From Nematopogon swammerdamellus (Eukaryota; Arthropoda; Insecta; Lepidoptera; Adelidae), in assembly GCA_946902875.1 (NCBI GenBank), contig OX336340.1, positions 17,995,566 through 18,059,565 on the forward strand: a stretch of 64,000 nt of DNA. Reading direction: 5' to 3'. The first letter of the stretch is position 1. Every line of letters begins with the position of its first letter. A program made the translations under genes and the position numbers. Shown piece by piece: positions 22,655 through 33,130 of this stretch. Under the pieces are notes generated by a model. The model made no database searches, was not told the DNA's origin, and saw only the letters and a program-made list of their open reading frames with translations.

Positions 22655-22761
22655 GACAGACGGACGGACGGACAGACAGACAGACAGACAGACGGCGTAG
22701 GCTTAGTAATAGGGTCCCGTACCGGATACGGAACCCTAAAAACAAAAAAAAAAGAATTCGC

Positions 22762-22845
22762 AAAAGTGAGATTCGAACCAACGTCACTAGAAAGCGAAGC
22801 ATATACCATTGAGCTATGAAACTTACCGTAACTAGTGCGAATTTC
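22762..22845 (-). pseudogene. tRNA-like sequence
   Basis: On the minus strand TAGCTCAATGG (box A-like) is followed 30-odd bases later by GGTTCGAATCTC (box B-like). The anticodon stem and loop do not fold canonically and the acceptor arms pair poorly, so it is a tRNA relic or a SINE head and not a working tRNA gene. Confidence 0.4.
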
Positions 22846-22849
22846 GCCA

Positions 22850-24660
22850 TAATGTTAATCACGGAGGTAAAACAAACCGACTTATAGAAAACGTGAATCG
22901 CCCCATCTCGCTCTGCATTCTTTTAATTGGATATAGATGTCTCGTCCGGCGCCATTTATCAGAGCCTCAGCTGCTCCCTACATCCAAAGCCTCCAAGGTC
23001 AACCTGTTGTCTTTACGCTTGGTGAAGCGATATCAAAATAAGCGATTCGTCGCCGCACCGGACCGGGGTGAGTCACCATAATGCCATGCCGTACGTGACA
23101 CGTCACACGTCACGTCTGTGTGTGTGTGCGTGCTGTGTTGGTGGTGTTGATGCACTAACACATCTTTAACGTATTTCGTCGCGCGCGTCGCACCAGCCGC
23201 CTCTCCGCCTCCTCCGCGCCGCCGCGCTAATATTGTGATCAGTTCGGATCGGATATACTTGACTTTTTTAAGTTTTCTTTCTTGATATTTTGAAATGTTT
23301 TTTTTTTCTTTACTTTCGAGATAATTAAGTGAGGCGGTGCTTCACTTGCTTCACCTGGGGAACCGCCACTGCTTCACGGTAACGGGAACGGCGCGGAGGC
23401 ACCGCACCGGGCCGCGCCCCGCCGCACCGCCGCCGCCGCCGTGGTGAGATGATGGGACCGAGCTTTTGGGTATAGATACTGGCAGGTGGCGGAGGGGGAG
23501 TGCGGGGGGGAGGGGGGGAGCTTGGTGTATCGATTTATGAACCTAAACGCGTCCCCCCCGAGGAGGGGCCGTTTAGGGGGGGGGGGGGGGGGCATACAAA
23601 GTATCTCCAAAAAGGGAGCGAAAATGAGAAATGAACATATAAAACAATGAAGGGAGCAGAAAAAGTTTTTAGTTATTTGCCTCCCCCCCCAAAACACAAG
23701 TCGATAGCTTGAAAAAAATACTCTAGGGAATAGCCATCCATACTAACAGGTTATGTCGGGGCGGTGAATTTAGTTTTTCCGCAAAGTAGCCATGTCTGAC
23801 CAGTGACCTGTCGAGGCGTACTCCGATGTATGAACTATGATGAACAGATGGCGTCAAATTAAAAAATGTAACAATATTTTAAAATAAAAAAAATTCTCGA
23901 AAAGTATTGATCTCCTCGGACTAATTCTTTCACTAATATTCTCATAACATCCTAAACTACAGGATATAACTACCAGCAATTTGCTATCAAACCTGCCATT
24001 AGCTATACCTCACCCCCGGGCCCTATGATCGCTCTTCATCCCAAATCTTCGTTCGTTTTCACAGTAATCCGCGTAAAAATAGGCACAAAGTTCGATTGAA
24101 CTCTCTTCGCTTCTTGTTCTACGCTACGCGCAGCTAGCGTGCGGCGTGCGGTAATATATTTTATTTCAGATCAACTGTCAGGTGCTTACTTTAAAGAGAC
24201 ACTCATCTGGGGCCCCGTCAGTCATACGTCATACCCACGAACTGTTATACCGTCAGTCATTCATTAATAACGAGCGTCTCGGGGCAATACATCATTGGCG
24301 TTCACTGACGTTTCTTAGTTGAAAAAATATTGAGTAATTAGGTTGAGAGGAATCATGCTCCCGATCTCCGCTCTCCGCTCCGACACCCCAGCGCATCTAG
24401 TGGAGAAAATAAGCAGCACAAAATTGCCTCTTCTCCGGCGCGGCGGCGCTGCGAGAAGTGCAGCCCTCCGTCCTTGCGTAACATAGCGCAGGCACCCCGT
24501 ACTCGCCTCCGCACCTTCCGCTTTTTGGTCGCCTTCGGCAACCAGCCACAGCTGCTCCGGCTCACACGGGTACCTGCGCTTTGTTACGGCGGACGGGGAC
24601 TAAAATAATACATAGTTTATTGAACAATTATTTCATAGCATGGCTAGGTATTCGATATGA
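22850..24660. other. Spacer with GC-rich patches
   Basis: No gene is supported. A 34-codon frame at 22939 (MSRPAPFIRASAAPYIQS) is followed by a good donor GTGAGT at 23067 and might be a first exon. GC-rich patches lie at 23180-23230, 23380-23460 and 24350-24600; a G run lies at 23577-23593. Confidence 0.35.
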
Positions 24661-24664
24661 CTAA

Positions 24665-24937
24665 GGCCCACTTGCACAAACACGAGTTTAAAGTTAAGTA
24701 GCGAGTTATGGATTTAGGCCCACTTGCACCAACACGAGTTTAAAGTTAAGCAGCGAGTTATGGATTTAAACGCGGTTCCCATAGTCAACGGGTGCTAGCT
24801 TAACGAGTTAAACTGGTTTATATATTAAATTTGTGTTGGTGCAAGTGGGCCTTAAACGCGGTTCCCACAGTCAACGGGTGCTAGCTTAACGAGTTAAACT
24901 GGTTTATATATTAAATTTGTGTTGGTGCAAGTGGGCC
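24665..24937. mobile_element. Harbinger-like MITE (outer copy, split)
   Basis: TIR GGCCCACTTGCACAAACAC at the left and its complement at the right. TAA flanks both ends (24662-24664 and 24938-24940). Without the inner insertion and its duplicated TTA the length is 135 bp. The TWA target and TIRs fit PIF/Harbinger. Confidence 0.85.
24717..24851. mobile_element. Harbinger-like MITE (inner copy)
   Basis: A complete 135-bp copy (GGCCCACTTGCACCAACAC and complement) flanked by TTA at 24714-24716 and 24852-24854. It sits in the middle of the outer copy in the same orientation. Confidence 0.88.
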
Positions 24938-25184
24938 TAAGTTAAGAAACTGACTCAGTGTGACCAGATTATTTATAATGATTTATTATTATAGTACCAA
25001 AACTAGCAAATAATTTTCGAGGAGAAAAAAGGATAAAACTCAATTATTGAGGCGTTGAACTGAAACCATTATAGTGGAAACACTGATAAAGTACACGTCA
25101 GTGTTTTGAAGGACGAACGTACCTATAATCTAACTACTGTTTGTCGGAATAATATTATTTATTATATACTTACTTATACTCATA

Positions 25185-26261
25185 CAGGGTGGCCCAGTTA
25201 TAGTAGTCCAAAAATTTTTTTTAGATGGAGGACATCATGTTGACTCATTTAAAAAAAACATTAGTTCCGCGAAAATCAATAGTTTAGAAGTTATGATTTA
25301 TTTAAAAAAAATTTGAAATTTCTCTATTTTAGTCACATAAACCGCTCTAGTTGGATATCTATTCCACAAAATCGAATAAAATTTGATATGGAAGTAGAAA
25401 AGACATGTAGCTAGTACGTAATGAATAGTTTTTAGGTCTACTCCTAGACTGTACTGTTGCTATAGCCCTTTCAGTGAATTTTTGTTCAGTTTACACTAAA
25501 ACTGATACATTTTTGAAAAATCACTTTGAAAAAAAAAGTACTACCGGAGATTTGCCCATGCCCTTAAAAACTACCTATACACATCACAATTCTCCAGACC
25601 AAAAATTGTAGTGGTGTTACAATTGTAACATATTCAAAATTAACATCATTTGTACAAAGTCACTACAATAAAATGAGACGATTACCTTAATTTTTAAAAT
25701 CTTATTAAATCTATTTAAAAACATTACTGAACAGTTTTTTATGTGTAGATTAGCGCTGTTAGAGACAGGATTGTGAATAATGTAAAATTATAGTTGAACT
25801 TACGTAGTGAAAAAAATAAGATTTTAAAAATTCTGGAAACAAAAAAGCCTGGAGAATTGTGATATGCATAGGTAGTTTTTAAGGGCATGGACAAATCTCC
25901 GGTAGTACTTTTTTTTTCAAAGTGATTTTTCAAAAATTTATCTGTTTTAGTGTAAACTGAACAAAAATTCACTGAAAGGGCTAGAGCAACAGTACAGTCT
26001 AGGAGTAAACCTAAAAACCATTCATTACGTACTAGCTACATGTCTTTTCTACTTCCATACCAAATTTTATTCGGTTTTGTGGAATAGATATCCAACTAGA
26101 GCGGTTTATGTGACAAAAATAGAGAAATTTCAAAAAAAGTTTAAAAAAATCATAACTTCTAAACTATTGATTTTCACGGAACTAATGTTTTTTTTATACG
26201 AGTGAACATGATGTCCTCCACCTAAAAAAAAATTTTGGACCACAATAACTGGGCCACCCTG
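25185..26261. mobile_element. 1.08-kb foldback element, arms about 410 bp
   Basis: Begins CAGGGTGGCCCAGTTATAG and ends with its near complement (CTGGGCCACCCTG), with TA on both sides. The arms pair along 25185-25597 and 25849-26261 around a spacer of about 250 bp. No coding capacity. The terminus and TA target suggest mariner-family mobilisation. Confidence 0.85.
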
Positions 26262-26779
26262 TATAACAAAAACAAAAAGGCCGAATATTAGAATAGTACA
26301 TAAATAGTTTGTGCAAAAAAAGAGAACCGTTATGGCGTACAAGGGAACGCTGTCACAGGTATCATGCTATATTTTAAGGAGTATAACATTATGATTTTCA
26401 CATGGAAACCCAACCCTGTTGTCGTGCAAATGGATCAAGATGTTGTGATACTTTTTTTTGCGATAATACATTTTTGCAATACATTTTCATAAAGATTTTT
26501 TTTATATTCAAGCACTCACAGAAGAAGATGTAAAAAAACGTATAAATAAATGGATGTAATATTACGTAAAAGTAATACATACATTAGGGCGGTCCAAAAA
26601 ATTAAAGTTCCGCATATTGTTTCTCCACAAGGCTATTTTCATTGTAAGACACGTAAATGACAAGCATACAAAATTTTATTGCAATAGAACATCATTTAGA
26701 GGTCGCCCATAATGGAACGAAAGTGTAAAAGAAAAATGTATGAAATTGAACAGTATGAAATGATTATGAACTAAGAGAT

Positions 26780-27462
26780 GCTTTAGATGGTTCAGGAAAC
26801 TGTTTTGTGTGATTTGCTACTAGGCGGAGTATGTACTGCATCTGTTCTTCGTCCTTGGTTAGTGACTGGTTGTATTTTTGCCCCATTCAGCAGTATCATT
26901 AAAAACTCGCATCTTACTGCACGTTTCACGTAACTCTGAAAAAACCGGATCACATGGTCATTTCTCAGGTGGTATTTTCAGGAATTCTTCGCTTTTACTT
27001 TTTACTTTAATCATGACAGCATCAAAGAAGCTGCTCGTTCTTTCAGTGACAAAATTCTCCATAGGTTGGTCACTTTCCTTAGTCACATTGATGCGTCGTG
27101 GAAAATTTGTCATTTTTTGATGTTTAAGGTTTTCCACCATTTTTCCTTTGGTATGTTTAATATCTCACGTAAACCACGCTTACAAATAGAGCTAATTCTT
27201 CTATATTTTTTGCCTCTTGAGCCGTCAAATCAAATTGGTTTCGAAATAGGTATATCTTCAGGGCATAAATGTCTTTGGCCATCCATCGAGCGTGATGTGT
27301 AGGTCCGGGAGCTCTTAATGTTTCCGTAGCGTTTCCTCCACCAAGTAATAGAAGAGACAAACTCAAAAACTCCTTATAATCGTCTCTTGGTTGCTGTTTT
27401 TCTAAAGCATTCGGTAAGTACTCCAATAAGCGTGTCCAATATGCGTGAGAGTAAATACCCAC
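26780..27462 (-). pseudogene. Degraded transposon-associated protein of unknown function
   Basis: The best part (27462-27157) reads EYLPNALEKQQPRDDYKEFL, LSLLLLGGG, and GPTHHARWMAKDIYALKIYL. Further down, in another frame, come EEFLKIPPEKWP, SELRETCSKMRVFND and AEWGKNTTSH. I recall this HHARWMAK block from many uncharacterised, transposon-like invertebrate proteins but cannot assign an enzyme class. At least two frame changes and several stops make it dead. Its 5' end is cut off by the LINE insertion. Confidence 0.55.
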
Positions 27463-29417
27463 CTTGGTTTACGCAAGATCTAATTAGACTTGATAGACGC
27501 AAATTTAAATTTTTTAAGAAATATAAAACATATGGTAATTCAAATGATTACAGTATGTTCTCAAAACTACGTTCACAATTTAAAAAACTTAATAAGCAAA
27601 TGTACAATGCATTTATGGAACGTACTGAAATGAATATACATAATAATCCTAAACATTTTTTCTCATATTGCAAATCTCTCAAGAAATCTCAAAATGTACC
27701 ACAGAATATGCACTACAAAGGCTGTCATTATAGTACTGGCCCCGAGATATCCAACGGTTTTTCTTCTTATTTTCACTCTGCATACGAGCAGGGTACTACA
27801 ACTTATCCCTCAACTAATACTGCAGTGTGTACCGTTGTCCCTCCGTGTGACGTGATTGGTGACATCAGCTGGGCAGAGGTGAACAACTGTGTTTTACTGA
27901 AAATGTTAAAAGAAATAGATTTGTCGAAATCTGGCGGACCTGATAATATACCTCCGAAACTAATAAAAGAGTGTGCCGAATCTATTTTGAAACCATTGTC
28001 GCTCATATTTAGACGGTCTCTCAAGGAAAGTAAGGTACCCATTGTGTGGAAAACTGCATACATAACGCCAGTTTTTAAAAAAGGATCAAAAAATGATATA
28101 AGTAATTACAGGCCCATTTCCAAATTATGTATATTCAGCAAAATTTTTGAAAAAGTTATTTACGATCAAGTTTATCCAGCCTTACAAAACTCCCTTATAA
28201 CTTCTCAACATGGCTTTCTTAAAGGAAGGTCTACAGTAACTAATTTAGTGTTATTCACCGACATGTTATCTAAACGTATGGAAGAACATACTCAAATGGA
28301 TGTTATCTATACTGACTATAGTAAGGCATTTGACAAAATCGATCATAAAATACTCCTAGAGAAGCTCAAAGCAATCGGCATTCATGGCAACTTATTCCGG
28401 TGGTTTGCATCGTACATTAACAACAGGTCTCAAGCAGTGGTACTCTGTGGATATGCATCCAAATGGATGCATATACCTTCCGGGGTTCCCCAGGGATCCT
28501 TGTTAGGCCCCCTTCTCTTCATCATCTATGTAAATGACATTTTATCCTGTCTACATTATTGTAAAATTTTTATCTTTGCTGATGATATGAAGGTGGCTCT
28601 TGAAATTAAATCGATCGAAGATGCAAATAAACTACAAGCAGATCTTGCACGTCTAGAAATGTACTGGAAACTAAATAAAATAGAAGTTAACGTTGCAAAG
28701 TGTTTTAAAATGACTTTCACAAGAAATGTCAATATTATACCAACTTCTTATACGCTAGGTGGGAAAATTCTCCAAGATGTCAAATCTGTTAGGGACCTTG
28801 GGGTCCACTTGGACACAAAATTAATTTTCGACCAGCACATTGATGCGATTTCTACTAAAGCTTCTAAAATGCTAGGTTTTATCTTGCGGCTATCTAAAAA
28901 TTTCAAAAAGGACTCCACTCTGAAAACACTTTATTTTACCTACGTTCGAAGCAACTTGGAGTATGCATCTCAGGTTTGGAATCCCCACTATCTAATTTAT
29001 AAAAATAGACTCGAAAAAATTCAATCCAAATTTGTAAAACACTTAAATTACCGTAATTTCCTTAAGTTCAATAATACCACAGACAGTCTCAAATATCATA
29101 ACTTACTTCCGCTTGAAAAGAGACGAGAAATAGCCGATATAACATTTTTAATGAAAATAGCCAGCCATAACGCTCAAGTTGATTGCCCTGAGCTTCTCAG
29201 TCTTCTGCTCGTGCGAGTGCCGTGTCGTCCCAACCTGACTAGATCTACCTGTCTGCTGCATGTGCCACTCTGCCTCACACGCTATCGACAGAATTCCTTT
29301 ATAATCAGAGCCAGCAAAAAGTACAACAGTGACTACAAGGAAGTGGACTTATTCAATGACAGCTTACAGAGGGTTAAAAAGTTAGCGCATGATAGATTTT
29401 TTGTTAGTACTAAGTGA
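27387..29417 (+). CDS. LINE reverse transcriptase (CR1/jockey group), 5'-truncated
   Basis: An uninterrupted frame of 676 codons. Residues after about 20 are LINE-derived: YPPWFTQDLI and SGGPDNIPPKLI (linker between endonuclease and RT), SNYRPIS (239-245), motif A YTDYSKAFDKIDH with Asp310, motif B SGVPQGSLLGPLL (PQG at 368-370), and motif C FADD (397-400). A thumb-like end region follows to the stop. The AP endonuclease and any ORF1 are missing, so it cannot move by itself despite the intact RT. The first 20 or so codons belong to the transposon it landed in. The 3' UTR ends in TAAA repeats. Assignment to a clade needs a phylogeny. Confidence 0.88.
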   Translation: MVAVFLKHSVSTPISVSNMRESKYPPWFTQDLIRLDRRKFKFFKKYKTYGNSNDYSMFSKLRSQFKKLNKQMYNAFMERTEMNIHNNPKHFFSYCKSLKKSQNVPQNMHYKGCHYSTGPEISNGFSSYFHSAYEQGTTTYPSTNTAVCTVVPPCDVIGDISWAEVNNCVLLKMLKEIDLSKSGGPDNIPPKLIKECAESILKPLSLIFRRSLKESKVPIVWKTAYITPVFKKGSKNDISNYRPISKLCIFSKIFEKVIYDQVYPALQNSLITSQHGFLKGRSTVTNLVLFTDMLSKRMEEHTQMDVIYTDYSKAFDKIDHKILLEKLKAIGIHGNLFRWFASYINNRSQAVVLCGYASKWMHIPSGVPQGSLLGPLLFIIYVNDILSCLHYCKIFIFADDMKVALEIKSIEDANKLQADLARLEMYWKLNKIEVNVAKCFKMTFTRNVNIIPTSYTLGGKILQDVKSVRDLGVHLDTKLIFDQHIDAISTKASKMLGFILRLSKNFKKDSTLKTLYFTYVRSNLEYASQVWNPHYLIYKNRLEKIQSKFVKHLNYRNFLKFNNTTDSLKYHNLLPLEKRREIADITFLMKIASHNAQVDCPELLSLLLVRVPCRPNLTRSTCLLHVPLCLTRYRQNSFIIRASKKYNSDYKEVDLFNDSLQRVKKLAHDRFFVSTK

Positions 29418-29697
29418 TGGAGTTCTGCCTTAGTTTTGTTTTTATTATTTTAGTAATAGTACCATGTAATGTTTGTTTAGTTTGGTTTTGTTCTGTTTTA
29501 ATTTAATTGATTAGTTATTTTAAATTATTATTATTTTTTCTATTTTAACTGTTTATTTATCAGTTTTGATTTGTTTAAATGTACTTTTCTTTCTCTTACG
29601 CTATATACTTAGTTTTATCTGTAGTGACCTATTAGCGGTGTATGTGTGACCTATTGTGTTTTTGTAAATTTTGTGTTGATCACACTGTTGGTTACTC

Positions 29698-29698
<1 letters not shown>

Positions 29699-29736
<38 letters not shown>
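29699..29736 (+). repeat. (TAAA)n LINE tail
   Basis: About nine TAAA units terminate the LINE insertion and mark its 3' junction. Confidence 0.9.
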
Positions 29737-29738
<2 letters not shown>

Positions 29739-29899
29739 CCGGTTTCTATAAATCTACTTTATGGGCGACCAGTAAACCGTAACCTATTGACTTCAAATTT
29801 GGCACAGCAATTACTACATGACCATAGACAAAAAAGAGCTATGTGGAGGCAAGATTCGACAACATTTTTTTTCCCCCATACAACTGTGGACCACCCTAA

Positions 29900-30070
29900 C
29901 ATACTTACATGCATACCACATGCTGTAATCCGATAATCAGGGTAAGCAGAGTAATCGGGTGTGTGCTGCAAGAACTCCGGTAAATTACAGCACAGCACTC
30001 ACCACGTTTACCAAAGCATCAAGCAGCAAGTAAGGAACAAAGAGCCACCTGCTGCTTGACTCGTTAATTT
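29900..30070 (-). repeat. Dispersed repeat D, minus copy
   Basis: Shares AGGGTAAGCAGAGTAATCGG, TAAATTACAGCACAGCACTC and CACCTGCTGCTTGACTCG with copies at 49180-49420 (same strand) and 52310 and 60140 (opposite strand). Confidence 0.65.
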
Positions 30071-30281
30071 TGTTGTTCTCAAAATTTTTATTAAACTTTT
30101 AATATAACTTTTCAATACATTTTCAGTTTTTTTCTTGTAATAATATTTAGGTTCTACTGGTAGGAGCGCGCGGTGGGGCTCTATCTGACAAGTTCTAACT
30201 GAAGAGTTCATTCAATCACAAATTGACAACTTTTTGATATCAAGTATCAAGATCACACAGTCGAGCTACAATGAAGAGACA

Positions 30282-30330
30282 AGGTATTTTGTTTTTGTTA
30301 TGTTGTCAACATAACAAAAACAAAGTACCT
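30282..30330. repeat. 49-bp near-perfect palindrome
   Basis: TTTGTTTTTGTTATGTTG meets its complement at about 30306 with almost no loop. It abuts the decayed LINE to its right. Confidence 0.85.
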
Positions 30331-30332
30331 AG

Positions 30333-31565
30333 ATACGAATGACCTCATTAGCGATCGGCAATACGGCTTCCGGACAAAACGATCTGCTGGTAATCTCCTA
30401 GCTTACATCACTCACCTTTAGGGGGAATCGCTTAAAGGTCATGGTGAATCCTTGGTAATTGGCCTTGATATTGCCAAGGCATTTGACCGGGTTTGGCACA
30501 AGGCGCTCTTGGGCAAATTGCCGGCTTACAGACTTCTTCTGGCCTCTGTGACTGGGTCGCCGACTTCATCCACGGGCGTAGCATTCAGGTCCTAGTGGAC
30601 GGTTGCTCGTCGGACGCCATGTCAGTGAACGCCGGGCGTACCACAGGGATCTGTGTTGTCACCCACGCCGTTTCTATTGCATATCAATGATAGCGCTGCC
30701 TCTGGGCAACATACATTGTTATGCAGATGACAGTACGGCACACGGATCCTACACCAGTCACCGTTCAGTCAGTCAGGACGTTGTCGATGAGAAGAGGCGT
30801 AGACTTGTGTCTGAGCTCGAACATACACTCGGCTCTATTTCTGAATGGGGCCGCAGTAATTTGGTCGAGTTCAAAGCTTCCAAGACACATGTTTTTGCGT
30901 TCAGTGCGAAGAAAGCGGCGTTCACACAGGCTCCTTCGTTCCAAGACTCGTCGCTTAAATTACTAAGCGACCACCTCGGTGTCCTCGGAGTCGAACTGTC
31001 GCACGACCAAAACTTTCGTCGCCATATCGAGGGGAAGGCCAAGCTGGTTTCTAAAACGCTAGGCGTATTCAATAAGGTGCGACGTGGGTGCGATGATACT
31101 TCACACCGCACCGGACCAAAAGCTGCTTTTGTATAAATCGCAGATCAGGTCCTGCTTGGAGTACTGCTCGCACCTGTGGGATGGCTCTGCCGAATACCAG
31201 CTTGCGCCGCCGTCGACTCCCTAAGTGTGCTCTATCGCTTATCTCACGGGGAGTACTCGGAGAAGCTGTTTAACGCGATCCCGCCCACCACGCGCACTGG
31301 GCTGGGATTGCATCCCTGGACTTGCCGCGGATAAGTACCAATCGGTTCTGCAGATCTTTCCTCTACAGACGCGATAAACTCTGGAACGCTCTCCCTTCCC
31401 ATATATTTTTCCCCCAAGTACAGTCTCGGGTCCTTCAAGAGGGACGTGAATGGGCACCTGTCAGGCCGGCATGGCATTCGCAACCCCCGCATACGAAAGA
31501 ATGTCCGTGGACGTCGTTAGACATTTTATGGATGGCTCGGCGCAATGTGTCGCGGTCGCGCTGTC
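30333..31565 (+). pseudogene. Jockey-like reverse transcriptase, decayed
   Basis: Frames must be switched to follow it. Near 30345 comes RQYGFRTKRSAGNLLAYITH, then GLDIAKAFDRVWHKALL (motif A, about 30460-30510), QVLVDGCSSDAMSVNAG, a broken GVPQGSVLSPT region near 30640, NIHCYADDSTAH (motif C, 30708), [29 protein letters not shown], and RSFLYRRDKLWNAL at 31357. The 3' end (CGCTGTCAATAAAAAAA) matches the other copies. The gap near 31200 and several frameshifts make it non-functional. Confidence 0.85.
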
Positions 31566-31574
31566 AATAAAAAA

Positions 31575-32115
31575 AAAACCGGCCAAGTGCGAGTTCAACT
31601 CGCGCACCGAGGGTTCCGTATCGCCATGTCATGGTTAGCGCCACTCACGCCATCTATGGCGTGTTATGAAATGCTTCATATAAGTTAAATGTTATCATTA
31701 CCTAGTTAAAATGCTTCACACTCTATCCTGTAGATGGCGCGCGCGCATACACTTTTAGGTTTTTTCTATGGGAACCCCGTGATTTTTTTACTTTTTCTTA
31801 TTTTTATTTATTATTTGTTGTTATATTATTGTTGTTTTTATTATTTATTATTTGTTGCGTGTGGTGGCGTGCCTTGGGGGAGGCCTATGCCCAGCAGTGG
31901 ACCGATACAGGCTGATGATGATGATGATGATGATGATGTTATACGGCCATAATAACACATATTTTGTGAAAATTTCAACGGGCTACCTATTACGGCTCAA
32001 GAGATAAAGCCCTCGGACAGACAGACAGACGGACGGACGGACGGACAGACAGACAGACAGACAGACAGCGTAGGCTTAGTAATAGGGTCCCGTACCGGAT
32101 ACGGAACCCTAAAAA
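31575..32115 (+). mobile_element. Microsatellite-bearing repeat
   Basis: ACCGGCCAAGTGCGAGTTCA at the left, an AGAC/GGAC microsatellite near 32010-32068, and TACGGAACCCTAAAAAC at the right. An RTE tail (31855-31937) is inserted. Relatives lie at 22000, 40030, 41890 and 61250. Confidence 0.75.
31855..31937 (+). mobile_element. RTE LINE 3' tail with (GAT)n
   Basis: GGAGGCCTATGCCCAGCAGT translates to EAYAQQWTDTG, the typical RTE end, followed by a GAT trinucleotide run. Confidence 0.75.
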
Positions 32116-32119
32116 CGGC

Positions 32120-32753
32120 AATTAACTACTCCCACAAATCCTATCACGGTTCTCTTTCCGCCCGTGCTCTAGTTTATCGTCTATAAATAGTATAGAGACT
32201 GATTGACTTGAGAATAAGGTAAACTACTTATTAATCCAGAAACGTGAGCAGGTATGGCGTAACTATTGTTTAAAAAAAGATAGATCAAATTCACTTCCAA
32301 ACTTGAATGACTTCAACGTTTTCCCCTAACCAATGCTTCCTGTGTGAGCGCTGGACGCAGTCCTGTCGTTTCCGTCGGGTTTTTTCGACGCCACTGGGAG
32401 GGAGAGGAAATTTAATTCACGATCAGCAGATGACAACAATGAGGCAATCTTATTGGTAATTATTTTGCGGTTGGCAATATTCAGTCAAGAAGTTTTTACC
32501 CGACTATTTGTTAAAAGCAGTTTAGAATACCGAATGAGAGAAGCGTGTAAATGTGGATGTCACTAAATGTGATTTCTGCCGGCAAGCTACTCGGAAATAA
32601 TCCAATAACCGAGGCTCAGATGTTTTATGGTCAAGTTTGCAGCCAAACCGAGTGGTAGAGCAATTTTCAAACACTTTTGGTTATTTTTTGCATTTTAAAA
32701 ATACATTTCTGATTAGAATTATACAAAAATCCTATCCCTCACTGTATCAATCA
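32120..32753. other. Spacer, no feature recognised
   Basis: Mixed composition, no conserved frame or repeat on either strand. Confidence 0.4.
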
Positions 32754-33130
32754 TCAATACTAATAATAAATCTGTAAGGGATGGTCATGGAGTAAGTTAC
32801 TTTGTTTTATGAGAAATGTACTGCGTTTATAGACTCTATGTATGATAGTAAAACTAAATTGAAGATTTTTAGAAATCTTTTCTGTGTGATTGTATGTATG
32901 TCCCTCCATAACTCTTAAACCGATCATCCGAATTCAATAGTACAAGCACATTTAACTATACGGGACACAGGATAGGCTAAATAAAATTCAGTTCCGGTTA
33001 CGCTAAGTTGTGGCTCTCATATAAACCGAATTGTTTCGCTCGCCGAAATAAAGGTACTGTAGCGGGCTTACTTACTTTCTTCTTCTTAAATACGAATTTC
33101 ACGCGAGCGAAGCTGCAGGCAAAAGCTAGT
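32754..33130 (+). mobile_element. Helitron-like non-autonomous element
   Basis: Starts TCAATACTAATAATAAATCT, contains AAACCGATCATCCGAATTCA, and ends AGGCAAAAGCTAGT. Sister copies are at 35122, 36321 (truncated), 50411 (minus) and 60850. TC at the 5' end and CTAGT at the 3' end fit lepidopteran Helitrons. Confidence 0.7.

Larger units (their letters stand above)
22000..22740 (+). mobile_element. Microsatellite-bearing repeat with nested SINE
   Basis: Same family as 31575-32115: GAGGGTACCGTATCGCCATG near the start, a GGAC/AGAC microsatellite, then AATAGGGTCCCGTACCGGAT and ACGGAACCCTAAAAA at the end. A family 1 SINE has landed in the microsatellite and split it. Confidence 0.75.
26585..29898 (-). 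mobile_element. DNA transposon of unknown class, split by a LINE
   Basis: Ends TAGGGCGGTCC and (minus strand) TAGGGTGGTCC are short TIRs, with ACAT directly outside each end as a possible 4-bp target duplication. The minus strand codes for the degraded protein at 26780-27462. A LINE fills about 27450-29736. The class cannot be fixed from this copy. Confidence 0.55.

Noticed and set aside
22762..22845. Functional tRNA gene on the minus strand
   Set aside because: Box A- and box B-like motifs are present but the anticodon and acceptor stems do not fold properly.
23374..23697. Proline-rich 107-codon minus-strand frame
   Set aside because: Arises from G/C runs and alanine-codon repeats; no domain, no splice context.
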